From Staphylococcus coagulans (GTDB taxonomy: Bacteria; Bacillota; Bacilli; Staphylococcales; Staphylococcaceae), in assembly GCF_002901995.1 (NCBI RefSeq), contig NZ_PPQN01000035.1, forward strand, positions 1-52,445: a stretch of DNA of 52,445 nucleotides, read 5' to 3'. Positions within the stretch are counted from its first letter, which is position 1. Each line of letters opens with the position of its first letter. The notes beneath the pieces are model-generated. The model did no database searches, was not told the origin of the DNA, and saw only the letters and a list, made by a program, of their open reading frames with translations. Positions 16,001 through 28,135 of the stretch are shown piece by piece. The position numbers and the translations under genes are program-made.

Positions 16001-17992
16001 TTATCTGTCCCAGTATCTTGCTCTGGCGAAAGCTTCAACAATAACTTCAGGATCATTAGAGATAAAGACACCTGACGCATGAATATTTATTTTTGAATGA
16101 CCTAGTTTTTCTGATGCTGAGCGGTCGACAATGACAGGTTTATGATGTTTATATGTGAGTTCAACAAATTCTTCAACTTCAGGTAATAAATCTGAGTCAT
16201 CTGACAACACAAAGACACTATCAAAAAGTGTTGGGTGAGCGGTATCAAATGTTTCAGTGATACCGAACTCTTCGCTAATGTTTTTAGGCTGTTTTCCTAC
16301 AAAAGCATAGTTGAGTTTATTTTCAGTAAATGTTTTCGCAAAGGCTTTCAGTGTCTCTTCGCTAATGTCACCATTAATAAGAACAGCTACAGAATGACCA
16401 GGTAATGGAATATCGAATTTTTCCATTGTGAGTTTACTATCTTTCGCGTCTGATTGTACTTCTTCATTTTCTTCAGGCACTTCGACGCCTACATTCGCAG
16501 CGACACGCTCTGCTAAAGTACGGTCAACTTTATTCAATTGGTTAACAGCGTTTTGTTTTACCATCACTGACTTACATTTACCAATTTCAAATGAAAAACC
16601 ATCTACCGTATGGTCATATTCAGGTTGCGTCAAACTATTTAAGTAAAGTTTAGCTTGGCTGTAGTAGTCTTTGAAACTTTCACTACGTTTTTGAATTTTA
16701 CGGCCTTCAACTTTTTCTTGATAGTGTTCATAGCCACCTTCTTCTCTAGGTGTCGTATGGGGATCGTTATTGTTCAAAGCATTTTTGTGATAAGCCGTTT
16801 GACCAACATGAACATTCATTTGATGCATTGCATCTCTTTGATTGTTCGTCACTTCATTGACAGGGCGGTTGATTGGAATTTGGTTGAAGTTAGGACCCCC
16901 TAGTCTTGAAATTTGTGTATCGGTATATGAGAATAAACGGCCTTGTAAAAGAGGGTCGTTTGAAAAATCTATACCCGGTACAATGTGTCCAGGATGGAAG
17001 GCAGCTTGTTCCGTCTCATCAAATACATTCGATACATTTCGATTGAGAGTCATTTTTCCGACGATTTCGACAGGAACTTGATCTTCTGGCCATATTTTAG
17101 TTGGGTCAAGAATATCAAAATCAAAGTCAAATTCTTGCTCTGGTTTAATAATCTGAAGACCTAATTCCCATTCAGGGTAGTCGCCTTTTTCGATTGATTC
17201 ATATAAATCTTTACGATGAAAGTCGATATCTTTACCTGATAAAATTTGGGCTTCGTCCCATACTAATGACTCTAAACCATGTGTAGGTTTCCAGTGGAAT
17301 TTAACAAAGTAGGATTGGCCTTCACGATTGACTAAACGGAAAGTGTGTACGCCGAATCCTTCAATTTGTCTAAAGTTTTTAGGTATACCACGGTCACTCA
17401 TTGCCCAAACTGCTGTATGTGTGGATTCGGGATTTTGAGCGAAGAAGTCCCAGAATGTATCATGTGCTGAGCCACCTTGAGGGACTTCGTTGTGGGGTTC
17501 AGGTTTTACCGCATGGATTAAGTCTGGGAATTTAATTGCGTCTTGAATGAAGAAGACAGGGATGTCGTTTCCAACGAGATCGAAAATGCCTTCATCAGTG
17601 TAAAATTTCGTCGCAAAACCACGAACATCTCTGACAGTGTCAGGGGAACCTTTCGAACCTTGAACAGTTGAAAATCTTACAAACACTGGTGTTGTTTTTT
17701 CAGGATGAGTTAAAAAGTCTGCAGAAGTGTATTCAGATAAGTCTTTATAAACTTTGAATTCACCGTGAGCACCGAAACCACGGGCGTGGACAATTCTTTC
17801 TGGAATACGCTCATGATCAAAATGCATTATTTTTTCTCTGAAATGGAAGTCTTCGAGTAAGCTTGGACCACGTTCCCCCACGGTTAACGTATTTTCATCC
17901 TCACTTATTTTAACCCCATTATTCGTCGTCATGGCTTTTCCTTCATTGTGCTTTTCTACATGTTTTAGTTGATCTGTCTTTTTGTTTTCCAT
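16001..17992 (-). CDS. Large-subunit (clade 2) heme catalase
   Basis: 663 residues, far longer than staphylococcal KatA (about 505). The catalase core shows RIVHARGFGAHGEF (distal His), GNDIPVFFIQDA (distal Asn) and RLFSYTDTQ (proximal heme Tyr). After about residue 500 a linker leads to a DJ-1/PfpI-like C-terminal domain (GHSVAVLINGDIS ... FVLSDDSDLLPEVEEFVE), the hallmark of HPII/KatE-type enzymes. It dismutates hydrogen peroxide. ATG 17992 is used because AGGAGAG lies 5 nt upstream; the longer frame from 18007 overlaps that site. I see no PerR box in the 5' region. Whether a KatA also exists cannot be judged here. Confidence 0.9.
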   Translation of the reverse strand: MENKKTDQLKHVEKHNEGKAMTTNNGVKISEDENTLTVGERGPSLLEDFHFREKIMHFDHERIPERIVHARGFGAHGEFKVYKDLSEYTSADFLTHPEKTTPVFVRFSTVQGSKGSPDTVRDVRGFATKFYTDEGIFDLVGNDIPVFFIQDAIKFPDLIHAVKPEPHNEVPQGGSAHDTFWDFFAQNPESTHTAVWAMSDRGIPKNFRQIEGFGVHTFRLVNREGQSYFVKFHWKPTHGLESLVWDEAQILSGKDIDFHRKDLYESIEKGDYPEWELGLQIIKPEQEFDFDFDILDPTKIWPEDQVPVEIVGKMTLNRNVSNVFDETEQAAFHPGHIVPGIDFSNDPLLQGRLFSYTDTQISRLGGPNFNQIPINRPVNEVTNNQRDAMHQMNVHVGQTAYHKNALNNNDPHTTPREEGGYEHYQEKVEGRKIQKRSESFKDYYSQAKLYLNSLTQPEYDHTVDGFSFEIGKCKSVMVKQNAVNQLNKVDRTLAERVAANVGVEVPEENEEVQSDAKDSKLTMEKFDIPLPGHSVAVLINGDISEETLKAFAKTFTENKLNYAFVGKQPKNISEEFGITETFDTAHPTLFDSVFVLSDDSDLLPEVEEFVELTYKHHKPVIVDRSASEKLGHSKINIHASGVFISNDPEVIVEAFARARYWDR

Positions 17993-18137
17993 TTCAACTC
18001 TCCTCACATATTAAAATTAACTTACACTTACTCTCTTTTCCATTTTTAGTGAAATATGAAACATTTTGTTTGAATAAAAATGGATAACATAAAAGATTGT
18101 ATACGAATAATTTTAAGCGAGTAGAGAAGATTGAAAA

Positions 18138-18181
18138 TAAAAAGGGAATGAAATGAAGAAATCAATTCGATTTCATGTTCC
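18138..18181 (-). terminator. Terminator of sirABC
   Basis: On the minus strand GGAACATGAAAT pairs with ATTTCATTCC, followed by CTTTTTATTTTC. It sits about 35 bp beyond the sirC stop. Confidence 0.7.
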
Positions 18182-18214
18182 ACTCCCATCGGATGAAGCA
18201 ATGAATTAGGTCAA

Positions 18215-19213
18215 TTAAAATTTTTTTACGGTTAGTAATAGGTAAATGAAAAACGGTGCGCCGAAGCTGGCGATGAAGACACCTGCCGGTATTTCTTTTG
18301 GTAAAAAGAGTGTTCGCCCGACGAAATCTGCAACTAATATTGAAATAGCACCAATCAGTGCAGACATCAGTACTTGTTTAAACGTACTTTGTTTAATCAG
18401 TGTTTTGGCAATGTGTGGGGCAATCAAACCAACAAAACCAATATTACCAACAAAACTTATCGTCACAGAAACAAGCACGGTAGAGATGATAATTTGGATA
18501 AGACGTGTTTGGGTTAAGTTAAGGCCTAAGCCAATGCTAATAGCATCGTCTAATGCGGCCACTTTCATTCTTGGAATAATGAGAGCCAGTAATGGCACCA
18601 TACATAATAGAACGATGAATAAAACGGTAGCGTCTTGGAAAGTCCCACCGTAAAGACTCCCAACGAGCCATGTATAGGCTTTAGATGCTGACAATTGCTT
18701 GGCTGTCAGCATTAAACCTTGTACGAGTGCAATAAAGAGTGTTTGAAGCGCGATACCAATAATAATCAATGTGGAAGGGCGAATCGTATGCTTAAGCTGA
18801 AAAGACAACAATATTAACATACCAATGGCACCACCACTGACAGCAAATACGGGTAACCAGTGAATACTCAAGCTACTGAAAAATGTAATAAAAAAGACAG
18901 CACTTAAACTTGCACCCCCTGTGACCCCGATAATGTCAGGAGAGGCGATTGGGTTTTTTAAGACATTTTGTAGTAATAAACCACTGATACCAAATGCAGT
19001 TCCGGCTAAAATCGCTAATGTAATACGAGGTAACCGAAGTACTTCTAGTGTAAATTGGTTAGCACTTTCTGATGGATGAATCAAATATGCGATGACCTCT
19101 GATAACGGAATATATGTCGGCCCAATCATCATACTTAAAAGTACAAGAACAATCAGCGCAACGGTAATGCCAATCAGAAGAAAGGTTTCTTTTAGTTTTA
19201 ATGTTGGATTCAT
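18215..19213 (-). CDS. sirC: Ferric staphyloferrin B ABC transporter permease SirC
   Basis: 332-residue FecCD-family permease with about ten membrane helices. LRLPRITLAILAGTAFGISG near the N-terminus and GLIAPHIAKTLI, followed by RTLFLPKEIPAGVFIASFGAPFFIYLL, are typical of the family. With SirB it forms the membrane channel for ferric staphyloferrin B; the ATPase (FhuC in S. aureus) is encoded elsewhere and none is in this locus. The start overlaps sirB by four bases. Last gene of the Fur-controlled sirABC operon. Confidence 0.92.
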   Translation of the reverse strand: MNPTLKLKETFLLIGITVALIVLVLLSMMIGPTYIPLSEVIAYLIHPSESANQFTLEVLRLPRITLAILAGTAFGISGLLLQNVLKNPIASPDIIGVTGGASLSAVFFITFFSSLSIHWLPVFAVSGGAIGMLILLSFQLKHTIRPSTLIIIGIALQTLFIALVQGLMLTAKQLSASKAYTWLVGSLYGGTFQDATVLFIVLLCMVPLLALIIPRMKVAALDDAISIGLGLNLTQTRLIQIIISTVLVSVTISFVGNIGFVGLIAPHIAKTLIKQSTFKQVLMSALIGAISILVADFVGRTLFLPKEIPAGVFIASFGAPFFIYLLLTVKKF

Positions 19214-20205
19214 AGGCGATAGATTCCTTTCCGCATAAGATAAATCAATACACTTGCGCCAATGACAGCTGTGACAACACCGACCGGCAGTTCTAACGGG
19301 CGAATAATCATTCTCGCAACAATGTCAGAAATCATCATTAAACAAGCACCGACGATAGCCGAGTGAGGTATTAAATATTTATAGTTTGGTGGTAATAGCG
19401 CTTTACTAATATTTGGGACAATCAATCCGATAAATGCGATAGAACCCGCTAAGGCTACAGATAGGCCAGCAAGGGAACTGATTAAAAGTATCAATAGCCA
19501 CTTTGTCGCTTTTATGTTTTGACCTAATCCAGTCGCAATCTCATCACTTGTCATCAAGATATTAATGCGTGAAGACATACAATAAGCAATACATATGAGA
19601 ACGATAAGGAAGGGGATAATCCATTTAATCTCCCAAATATTACGCAGTGAAACGGAACCTGCAAGCCAAAATAGAAAGCCTTGTAAATGGGTTTCACTCA
19701 TGATTAATATGCCTTGTGTAAAGGCGGTAAAAAGCATTGCGATAGAGGCACCTGCTAAAATCACACGTTGTGGTGAAAATTGTGTTTGTCGAAACATTCC
19801 TAGAGCAACGACTAAAAACGTGACAAGCATTGCGCCAATAAATGCAATCACAATTAATGCTTCAAATGAGCTTACTTGAATAAATGTAATACTAAATACG
19901 ATAAAAAAAACAGCACCTGCATTAACACCAAAAAGTCCTGGAGATGCAACTGGATTTCGTGTGAGGACTTGCATTAAAAGTCCTGAGACGGATAAAGCAG
20001 CGCCTGTCAGTAGTGCAATGAGTGTGCGAGAGGCACGAGCGCCTGTAATCAGTGTATGTATATCGTTGTTTCTATCAAAGTGGAAGAACGCCTGTATCAA
20101 CTGTGGTAGTGATACAAGCGTATTCCCAAGCATTAAACTCAGCACGGTTACAACGATAAGACATAAACCTGCAATCAAAAGATGTTGCGGAGGTTTAAGT
20201 GACAT
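19210..20205 (-). CDS. sirB: Ferric staphyloferrin B ABC transporter permease SirB
   Basis: 331-residue FecCD-family permease, the same length as S. aureus SirB as I recall. Family blocks: TGARASRTLIALLTGAALSV, LTRNPVASPGLFGVNAGA, GLIVPNISKALL and RPLELPVGVVTAVIGASVLIYL. AAGGAG lies 7 nt before ATG 20205. It starts 24 nt after sirA and overlaps sirC by four bases. It forms a heterodimeric pore with SirC. Confidence 0.92.
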   Translation of the reverse strand: MSLKPPQHLLIAGLCLIVVTVLSLMLGNTLVSLPQLIQAFFHFDRNNDIHTLITGARASRTLIALLTGAALSVSGLLMQVLTRNPVASPGLFGVNAGAVFFIVFSITFIQVSSFEALIVIAFIGAMLVTFLVVALGMFRQTQFSPQRVILAGASIAMLFTAFTQGILIMSETHLQGFLFWLAGSVSLRNIWEIKWIIPFLIVLICIAYCMSSRINILMTSDEIATGLGQNIKATKWLLILLISSLAGLSVALAGSIAFIGLIVPNISKALLPPNYKYLIPHSAIVGACLMMISDIVARMIIRPLELPVGVVTAVIGASVLIYLMRKGIYRL

Positions 20206-20229
20206 AGTGTAACTCCTTATTTCATGACA

Positions 20230-21210
20230 TTATTTTTTAATGTCTAATTTTTCGTATAAGTCATCGATTAATTTTAATGATGATTGATAACCACCTGCTA
20301 AATTCCAAGTGATTTCGTCGACGTTTTTAGCAACGTGTCCTTTTTTAACAGCGTCTAGGTTTTTCCATTCATTGCTTGAAGTCCACTCGTCTTCTGTTTG
20401 TTTAACGAGTTTAGCATCTTTTGCAGTAGGATCAGATTTGAAAACGAAAATTTGATCTGCATCCATTAAAGGAATACTCTCTTTAGATGTTAATTGAATA
20501 ATATCTTTTCCTTTATCAACTTCTTTTTGTTGCGCTTCTGGGCGTTTGAAACCTAAGTCGTGTAAAATATCGCCTGCATAACCACTTGCATAAATACGAG
20601 TATGGTCAGCACGGAAGTTCACAACTGAAGCAGAAAGTGGCCATTTGTCACCATATTTCGCTTCTGCATCTTTCTTAAACTTCGCTACTTTATCATCATA
20701 TTTTTTCAGTAATGCATCTGCTTCTTTTTCTTTACCTAAAGCTTTACCCATCATTTCTGTCGTGTCTTTAAATTTATAAACAGTGTCTTGAGAAATTGTA
20801 GGGGCGATTTTTGAAAGTTGGTCGTAAACTTTTTCATTACGCACTTTTGAAGCAACAATCAAATCAGGTTTTAACTTCGCAATTTCTTCTAAATTCGGTG
20901 CAGGTTCTTGACCTACAATCTTTGTATCTTTTAAATCATCTTTCAAATAATCATATTTAGGTTGTTGTGCCCATGATTCTACAGCACCAACGGGTTTAAC
21001 ACCTAAAGCAACGGCAACATCAGTTGCACCTTGGTATAACGTAACGACTCTTTTAGGTTCACCTTTAATTTCAGTCGTACCTAAAGCATGTTTAATTGTC
21101 ACCGCATCGTTCTCTTTTTTCTCTGTCTCTTTTTGAGAATCATTGCCACATGCGGCTAATACAAGAATGAAAGCAAGCGCCATCATAAAGACCTTAAATG
21201 TATTCTTCAT
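20230..21210 (-). CDS. sirA: Staphyloferrin B-binding lipoprotein SirA
   Basis: 326 residues. Lipoprotein signal peptide with lipobox LAAC (Cys 21). Class III siderophore-binding fold: N-lobe with RVVTLYQGATDVAVALGVKPVG, a long helix, and C-lobe with FRADHTRIYASGYAGDIL. It captures ferric staphyloferrin B on the outer face of the membrane and delivers it to SirBC. Position (divergent from sbnA, with a Fur box between) and partners make the assignment firm. GGAGGAGG precedes the ATG. Confidence 0.93.
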   Translation of the reverse strand: MKNTFKVFMMALAFILVLAACGNDSQKETEKKENDAVTIKHALGTTEIKGEPKRVVTLYQGATDVAVALGVKPVGAVESWAQQPKYDYLKDDLKDTKIVGQEPAPNLEEIAKLKPDLIVASKVRNEKVYDQLSKIAPTISQDTVYKFKDTTEMMGKALGKEKEADALLKKYDDKVAKFKKDAEAKYGDKWPLSASVVNFRADHTRIYASGYAGDILHDLGFKRPEAQQKEVDKGKDIIQLTSKESIPLMDADQIFVFKSDPTAKDAKLVKQTEDEWTSSNEWKNLDAVKKGHVAKNVDEITWNLAGGYQSSLKLIDDLYEKLDIKK

Positions 21211-21239
21211 AAGTTGTCGGAATCCTCCTCCTATATTAT

Positions 21240-21258
21240 GACAATGAGAATCATTATC
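21240..21258. promoter_or_regulatory. Fur box of sirABC
   Basis: GACAATGAGAATCATTATC matches the 19-bp Fur consensus GATAATGATAATCATTATC at 17 positions. It lies just downstream of the sirA -10 on the minus strand, over the expected transcription start. Confidence 0.85.
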
Positions 21259-21264
21259 AATTGT

Positions 21265-21293
21265 AGTATGTATGAAAGTTATCTTTAAGTCAA
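21265..21293 (-). promoter_or_regulatory. sirA promoter
   Basis: On the minus strand TTGACT (complement of 21288-21293) and CATACT (complement of 21265-21270) are 17 nt apart. The Fur box follows at once. Confidence 0.6.
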
Positions 21294-21328
21294 TACAATT
21301 TTTTAAAAAAAAGAAAATATATAAATGT

Positions 21329-21357
21329 TTGACATGAATATTTTGAGAAAATATAAT
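21329..21357 (+). promoter_or_regulatory. sbnA promoter
   Basis: TTGACA (21329-21334) and TATAAT (21352-21357) with 17 nt between: a perfect housekeeping sigma promoter. A strong promoter blocked by Fur fits a tightly iron-regulated operon. Confidence 0.9.
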
Positions 21358-21367
21358 ACAGCCTATC

Positions 21368-23410
<2,043 letters not shown>

Positions 23411-23423
23411 GGGGTGTTCACTC

Positions 23424-25190
23424 ATGAATGTGCAAAAAATACGAAATGACGAAGCGCTTGCGCAACAAACGATTTTAAAAGATTTGGTAGATGCGCTTTT
23501 ATTCGAAGATATCGGTGGATTAGCGTCTAAGAGTGAGGTTGTGATGCATGATCATCAATTGTTTTTACATTATGGCACAACGGAAAGGTACATAAGCATT
23601 CCTGTTTATATGAGTGGGTTAAATTTGTTTCGTTATGCGCCGAGTGCTGTCCTACTCTGTCAGCATGGTCAAGAAAAAACATTGCATGCTGTTGAATTAT
23701 GGGAGCAAATCGTCGAAATGAATCCATCAGAAGCAGAAGCGTGGGAATGGCGACGTTTTAGACAAGGATTACAAGACGCCGTACAACAATTAACAGGACA
23801 ACTGAAGGGCATGAACTTGTCTGACCATCCATTTATTAGAGCCGAGCAATTAGCGAGTTTTAAAGATCGCCCGTTTCATCCTATCGCGAAGGAAAAGCGT
23901 GGATTTCGCGTCAGTGACTATGAAAAGTATCAGTCAGAATTTCATCAACCGATCGCACTGAATACGGTAGCGGTTCATAAAGACTTCGTATTAAATGGTC
24001 AAAAAGCAGATGCCCAACGTTATCAGGATTATTTTGGTGCAACGTTAGACCCATGCAAAGCAGAACTTCAAGAGAGAGGTCTATTAGAGACAGCGTATAT
24101 GATCTTTCCAGTTCATCCATGGCAGTATGAACATGTGCTTCCTGTTGAATTCGAAGCTGAAATAGAAGCACAACAAGTGGTGCGCTTAAAGCATACGTTT
24201 GGACGTTATTTATCCTCTTCTTCTATGAGAACGCTCATTAATCTGGAACAACCGTTTGAACATTTGAAAGTGCCACTATCCATTCAATCTTTAGGGGCAC
24301 TTCGATTAACACCGACACGTTATATGAAGAATGGCGAAGTAGCTGAACAATTATTACACACGTTGATTCAACAAGATGAGCGACTCAAAGGTCATGTATG
24401 GCCATGTGATGAGACGGCATGGTGGTCCTATTTATCGGCAGACGGTGATATTTTCAAAGATCAGTTAGGACATTTGACGATGCAATTCAGACAATATCCT
24501 GAAGCGATTAAAAAAGATGTCGGGCAACAGTTGGTTTCAATGGCAGCTCTTGCATCACACGATGATTCACTGTACCGCATGATTTTAAGTCAGCCTCATG
24601 GGTCACTCACACAGGCACAAATCACGGATTTATTTGAAGCTATTACGTCGTCATTTTTAGAGATGACATGTTCATTTATGAAGTCGGGCGCCTTACCTGA
24701 ACTTCATGGACAAAATGTACTGATTGCATTTAAAGATGGCAAAGTTTCAAGCTTCGTTTTACGTGATCACGATACGGTACGAATCTATCCGAAATGGTTA
24801 AAACAGCAGCACATTGAGGTGCCTCAGTATACCGTACGTAAAGATACACCGAACACGCTCATCAATGAAACGCTAGAAGATTTCTTTGCTTATTTCCAAA
24901 CGTTAGCGGTAAGTGTTAATTTGTACGCCATTATTGATGCATTAGTCCAAGTCTTTGATATTGCAGAACATGACTTAATGACTATTTTACGCAATCAATT
25001 AACATATTGGGTTTCTACGATAGAATGGTTGCCTGAAGATAAAGAGAAAGTCGAAGCTATTTTACTCGAGCAACAGACATGGCCGTTTAAACGCATTATA
25101 TTGCCGCTGTTATTGCAAAAAGAATCGGGTGGAGGGAGTATGCCTTCCAGTTTAGGTCGTGTGCCGAATCCTATGATGAAACATGAATAG
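23424..25190 (+). CDS. sbnC: NIS siderophore synthetase SbnC (IucA/IucC family)
   Basis: 588 residues. Family blocks seen: FIRAEQLASFKDRPFHPIAK (motif HP near residue 153), FPVHPWQYEHVLP (about 230), SSSMRTLINLEQP (ATP site), LPELHGQNVLIAFKDGKVSSFVLRDHDTVRIYP (about 432 onward; the HxQN and RDHD residues bind ATP and metal). It performs a condensation step of staphyloferrin B assembly, using ATP to adenylate a carboxylate. The ATG has AGGGGTG upstream. The stop overlaps sbnD by eight bases. Confidence 0.92.
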   Translation: MNVQKIRNDEALAQQTILKDLVDALLFEDIGGLASKSEVVMHDHQLFLHYGTTERYISIPVYMSGLNLFRYAPSAVLLCQHGQEKTLHAVELWEQIVEMNPSEAEAWEWRRFRQGLQDAVQQLTGQLKGMNLSDHPFIRAEQLASFKDRPFHPIAKEKRGFRVSDYEKYQSEFHQPIALNTVAVHKDFVLNGQKADAQRYQDYFGATLDPCKAELQERGLLETAYMIFPVHPWQYEHVLPVEFEAEIEAQQVVRLKHTFGRYLSSSSMRTLINLEQPFEHLKVPLSIQSLGALRLTPTRYMKNGEVAEQLLHTLIQQDERLKGHVWPCDETAWWSYLSADGDIFKDQLGHLTMQFRQYPEAIKKDVGQQLVSMAALASHDDSLYRMILSQPHGSLTQAQITDLFEAITSSFLEMTCSFMKSGALPELHGQNVLIAFKDGKVSSFVLRDHDTVRIYPKWLKQQHIEVPQYTVRKDTPNTLINETLEDFFAYFQTLAVSVNLYAIIDALVQVFDIAEHDLMTILRNQLTYWVSTIEWLPEDKEKVEAILLEQQTWPFKRIILPLLLQKESGGGSMPSSLGRVPNPMMKHE

Positions 25191-26442
25191 TGAGAAAATT
25201 TGGAAAACCAACTTTAGAATGTTGTGGATGAGCCAGTTTATTTCCATAGCAGGGTTAACGGTATTAGTGCCTTTATTACCTATTTATATGGCGTCACTGC
25301 AAGATTTGAGTGTCGTAGAGATTCAGTTTTGGAGTGGTATTGCCATTGCTGCACCGGCCATTACAACAATGATTTCCTCTCCTTTATGGGGCAAGCTCGG
25401 TGACAAAATCAGTCGAAAATGGATGGTTTTACGTGCGCTTTTCGGTTTAGGTATGTGCTTATTATTAATGGGATTCTGTCAAACCCCTTTACAATTTGTC
25501 ATTGTGAGATTGTTGCAAGGCATTTTTGGTGGTGTCGTTGATGCATCAAGTGCTTTCGCAAGTAGTGAAGCACCACCGGAGAAGCGGGGCGCCGTGTTAG
25601 GCAAATTGCAAAGCTCTGTCAGTGCAGGATCATTGATAGGGCCCCTCATCGGGGGTGTGCTTGCGACGCTTCTCGGATTCCAAGTGTTATTAATAGGTAT
25701 CGCCATATTCACTTTTATTATTTGTGTGTTAGGTGTCTTCTTACTCAAAGAAACTGCACACATCGCTATAACGTCAGCGCAAAAGGTTCAGACGAGTGTA
25801 CGCCGTTCCATTCAATGTTTATTGTCATCCAAAGTGACGTCTCGTTTCATCGTTGTAGGCATTTTAGCAAACTTTGCGATGTACGGCATGTTGACAGCAT
25901 TAGCACCTTTAACATCAGAAGTGAATCAAACAGCTGTCGATCATCGCGCCGTCGTCGGTTTCTTGCAGTCTGCTTTTTGGACGGCTTCAATGATGAGTGC
26001 ACCGTTATGGGGTTATTTTAATGATCGTTCCTATGTCAAAAGTGTTTATATCACTGCGAGTGTTTTATGCGGTTTGAGTGTTGTCTTACAAGGCATTTCA
26101 CCAAACGTATGGATACTCGGAATCACGCGTATTTTGCAGGGCCTCACATATAGCGCACTCATTCAAAGTGTAATGTTTGTCGTCGTTAATGCGAGTGATC
26201 AACGTTTGAAAGGGACTTTTGTAGGTTCGACGAATAGTTTGCTCGTGTTAGGACAGGTGTTAGGTAGTTTAGGGGGCGCCGCGATTACAAGTTATACGCA
26301 ACCAAGTATGACCTTTATTGTCATGGGCTGTGTTTTTATAATGAGCAGTTTAGTTTTATGCTCATCACATATTAAAAATCAGAAAGTCGATTTGACTTTA
26401 ATGAAACTATGGGAGGCAAAGGAAAAACGTGCAAAAGCATAA
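25183..26442 (+). CDS. sbnD: Staphyloferrin B exporter SbnD (MFS)
   Basis: 419 residues, major facilitator with about twelve helices. GKLGDKISRKWMVLRA in the loop between helices 2 and 3 is the MFS motif A, and a second copy-like loop WGYFNDRSYVKS opens the second half. The gene lies between two synthetase genes with overlapping ends, so it is read as the siderophore exporter; this is the known role of SbnD. Overlaps sbnE by 14 bases. Confidence 0.9.
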   Translation: MNSEKIWKTNFRMLWMSQFISIAGLTVLVPLLPIYMASLQDLSVVEIQFWSGIAIAAPAITTMISSPLWGKLGDKISRKWMVLRALFGLGMCLLLMGFCQTPLQFVIVRLLQGIFGGVVDASSAFASSEAPPEKRGAVLGKLQSSVSAGSLIGPLIGGVLATLLGFQVLLIGIAIFTFIICVLGVFLLKETAHIAITSAQKVQTSVRRSIQCLLSSKVTSRFIVVGILANFAMYGMLTALAPLTSEVNQTAVDHRAVVGFLQSAFWTASMMSAPLWGYFNDRSYVKSVYITASVLCGLSVVLQGISPNVWILGITRILQGLTYSALIQSVMFVVVNASDQRLKGTFVGSTNSLLVLGQVLGSLGGAAITSYTQPSMTFIVMGCVFIMSSLVLCSSHIKNQKVDLTLMKLWEAKEKRAKA

Positions 26443-28135
26443 TACAAAAAACATCGCAACGCATGCTGCATTAGAAAGAATATTGAATGTCTATTTTCGA
26501 GAAAATGGGCAGTATCGGAAGTCTGCCCCTTCTTATCAATGGACAATTCAACTGAATGAGGCGCGTAAATTGATGGGCCAATTCAGTTACTGGTCACCGA
26601 TGGGACATCATATGTATGACAATCACATCACCTTACACGAAGGTGATACAGTATCGCAACTGACACCAGTGGAAGGGATCCATCTTATTTTAGAAAAAAT
26701 GGTGGATGAGACGGATGAAGACCAAAGTGAAATCAAACAGCGTTTGGAAGCAGTGCAAACTGATATTGATAATAGTATTGAACGGACAGCTTGCTATTTA
26801 GCCTTTCGTGAGTCTCAACATCATGAAACGCGTTACATTCAATCAGAACAGTCGCTCTATTTAGGTCATCCTTTTCATCCTACGCCTAAAAGTGCGACAG
26901 GATTTTCACAAGCAGACATTCAAGCATATGCGCCAGAGTGTCATGTGTCATTCCGATTATTTTATATTGCAGTCCACCAATCATTGCTACTTGAACGTTA
27001 TGTAACAGGACATCAGTCAGGGGTGGATACGAAATTACATCAGTTGTCTAAAATTCCTAAATCAGACATCGGCAAAGACTTCAAATTACTTGCTGTGCAC
27101 CCTTTCCAAATTGATATTTTGAAACAAAGTGGACTGTTCAAAGTATGGTGTGCAAAAGGGTTAGTCCGTGTTTATGGACCATGTGGTGATGAAGTTTATC
27201 CGACTTCCTCTGTGCGCACAGTTTTTGCGAAACATTTGAACTTTTATTTGAAGCTACCGATTCAAGTGAAAATTACTAATTTTGTAAGAACCAATGACTT
27301 CGAACAAATTGAACGTACATTAGATGCCGCAGAAATCATCGCAACAGTTAAACGCTCTTATGAAACTGCAGCCTTTAAGCTTATGTTTGAAGAAGGTTAT
27401 CGCGCTTTTAAAGTAGATTCGCAAGCCGACAGTCATCTTTTAGAAAATAGCGCCATGATTGTAAGAGAAGGTATTGAAAGTTATCAAACCGAGCAAGATA
27501 TTCATGTGCTTGCGAGTTTAGTAGAAACGTTACCAGATAATGCGACATCGTTATTAAGTCAGCGTATTAAACAGAGTGGATTTACGAGTGAAGTGTGGCT
27601 TGCTGATTACTTAAATATGACGTTACGACCAATGCTGAAACTGTTCTCAGAAACAGGGATTAGTTTAGAAGCGCATGTTCAAAATACACTGATTGCATTA
27701 AAACAGGGGAGTCCGCATACGTGTTATGTCAGAGACTTAGAAGGTATTTGTGTATCACGTGAACTTGCACAACAAGCGAATATTATTCCTAATATTGTTC
27801 ACGAAGAGAGTCCAGTAGTCTTACCACATCAAGAAGCATGGCATCGCTTTAAATATTATATTATTGTCAATCAGCTTGGACATCTCATTTCAACGATAGG
27901 AAAAGGATACCGTAATGAATCACAACTTTGGTCTGTAGTACGCCAACAGTTAGTCCAGTGGCAAGCTAGTGGTAATGAAGTGATGCAAGCGTGTATTCAA
28001 GATTTATGTGACACACCATTTTTTGAAGCGAAAGCGAACTTAACAAGTAAATTGAAAGATTGTGGCGAAAATCCAATTTACATTGAAATACCGAATCCGA
28101 TTTTTATGGAAAAGGAGGATCACCTCGTTGGATAG
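26429..28135 (+). CDS. sbnE: NIS siderophore synthetase SbnE (IucA/IucC family)
   Basis: 568 residues, GTG start preceded by AAAGG at 6 nt. Family blocks: SEQSLYLGHPFHPTPKSATGF (about 144 onward), LLAVHPFQIDIL, TSSVRTVFAKHLNFYLKLP (ATP site), SLEAHVQNTLIALKQGSP and YVRDLEGI. In the staphyloferrin B pathway SbnE condenses citrate with L-2,3-diaminopropionate. The last bases overlap the start of sbnF by eight. Confidence 0.92.
   Translation: MQKHNTKNIATHAALERILNVYFRENGQYRKSAPSYQWTIQLNEARKLMGQFSYWSPMGHHMYDNHITLHEGDTVSQLTPVEGIHLILEKMVDETDEDQSEIKQRLEAVQTDIDNSIERTACYLAFRESQHHETRYIQSEQSLYLGHPFHPTPKSATGFSQADIQAYAPECHVSFRLFYIAVHQSLLLERYVTGHQSGVDTKLHQLSKIPKSDIGKDFKLLAVHPFQIDILKQSGLFKVWCAKGLVRVYGPCGDEVYPTSSVRTVFAKHLNFYLKLPIQVKITNFVRTNDFEQIERTLDAAEIIATVKRSYETAAFKLMFEEGYRAFKVDSQADSHLLENSAMIVREGIESYQTEQDIHVLASLVETLPDNATSLLSQRIKQSGFTSEVWLADYLNMTLRPMLKLFSETGISLEAHVQNTLIALKQGSPHTCYVRDLEGICVSRELAQQANIIPNIVHEESPVVLPHQEAWHRFKYYIIVNQLGHLISTIGKGYRNESQLWSVVRQQLVQWQASGNEVMQACIQDLCDTPFFEAKANLTSKLKDCGENPIYIEIPNPIFMEKEDHLVG

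Noticed and set aside
28062..28127. Extended SbnF N-terminus
   Set aside because: It lies wholly within sbnE out of frame; TTG 28128 has AAAGGAGG upstream and gives the usual length.
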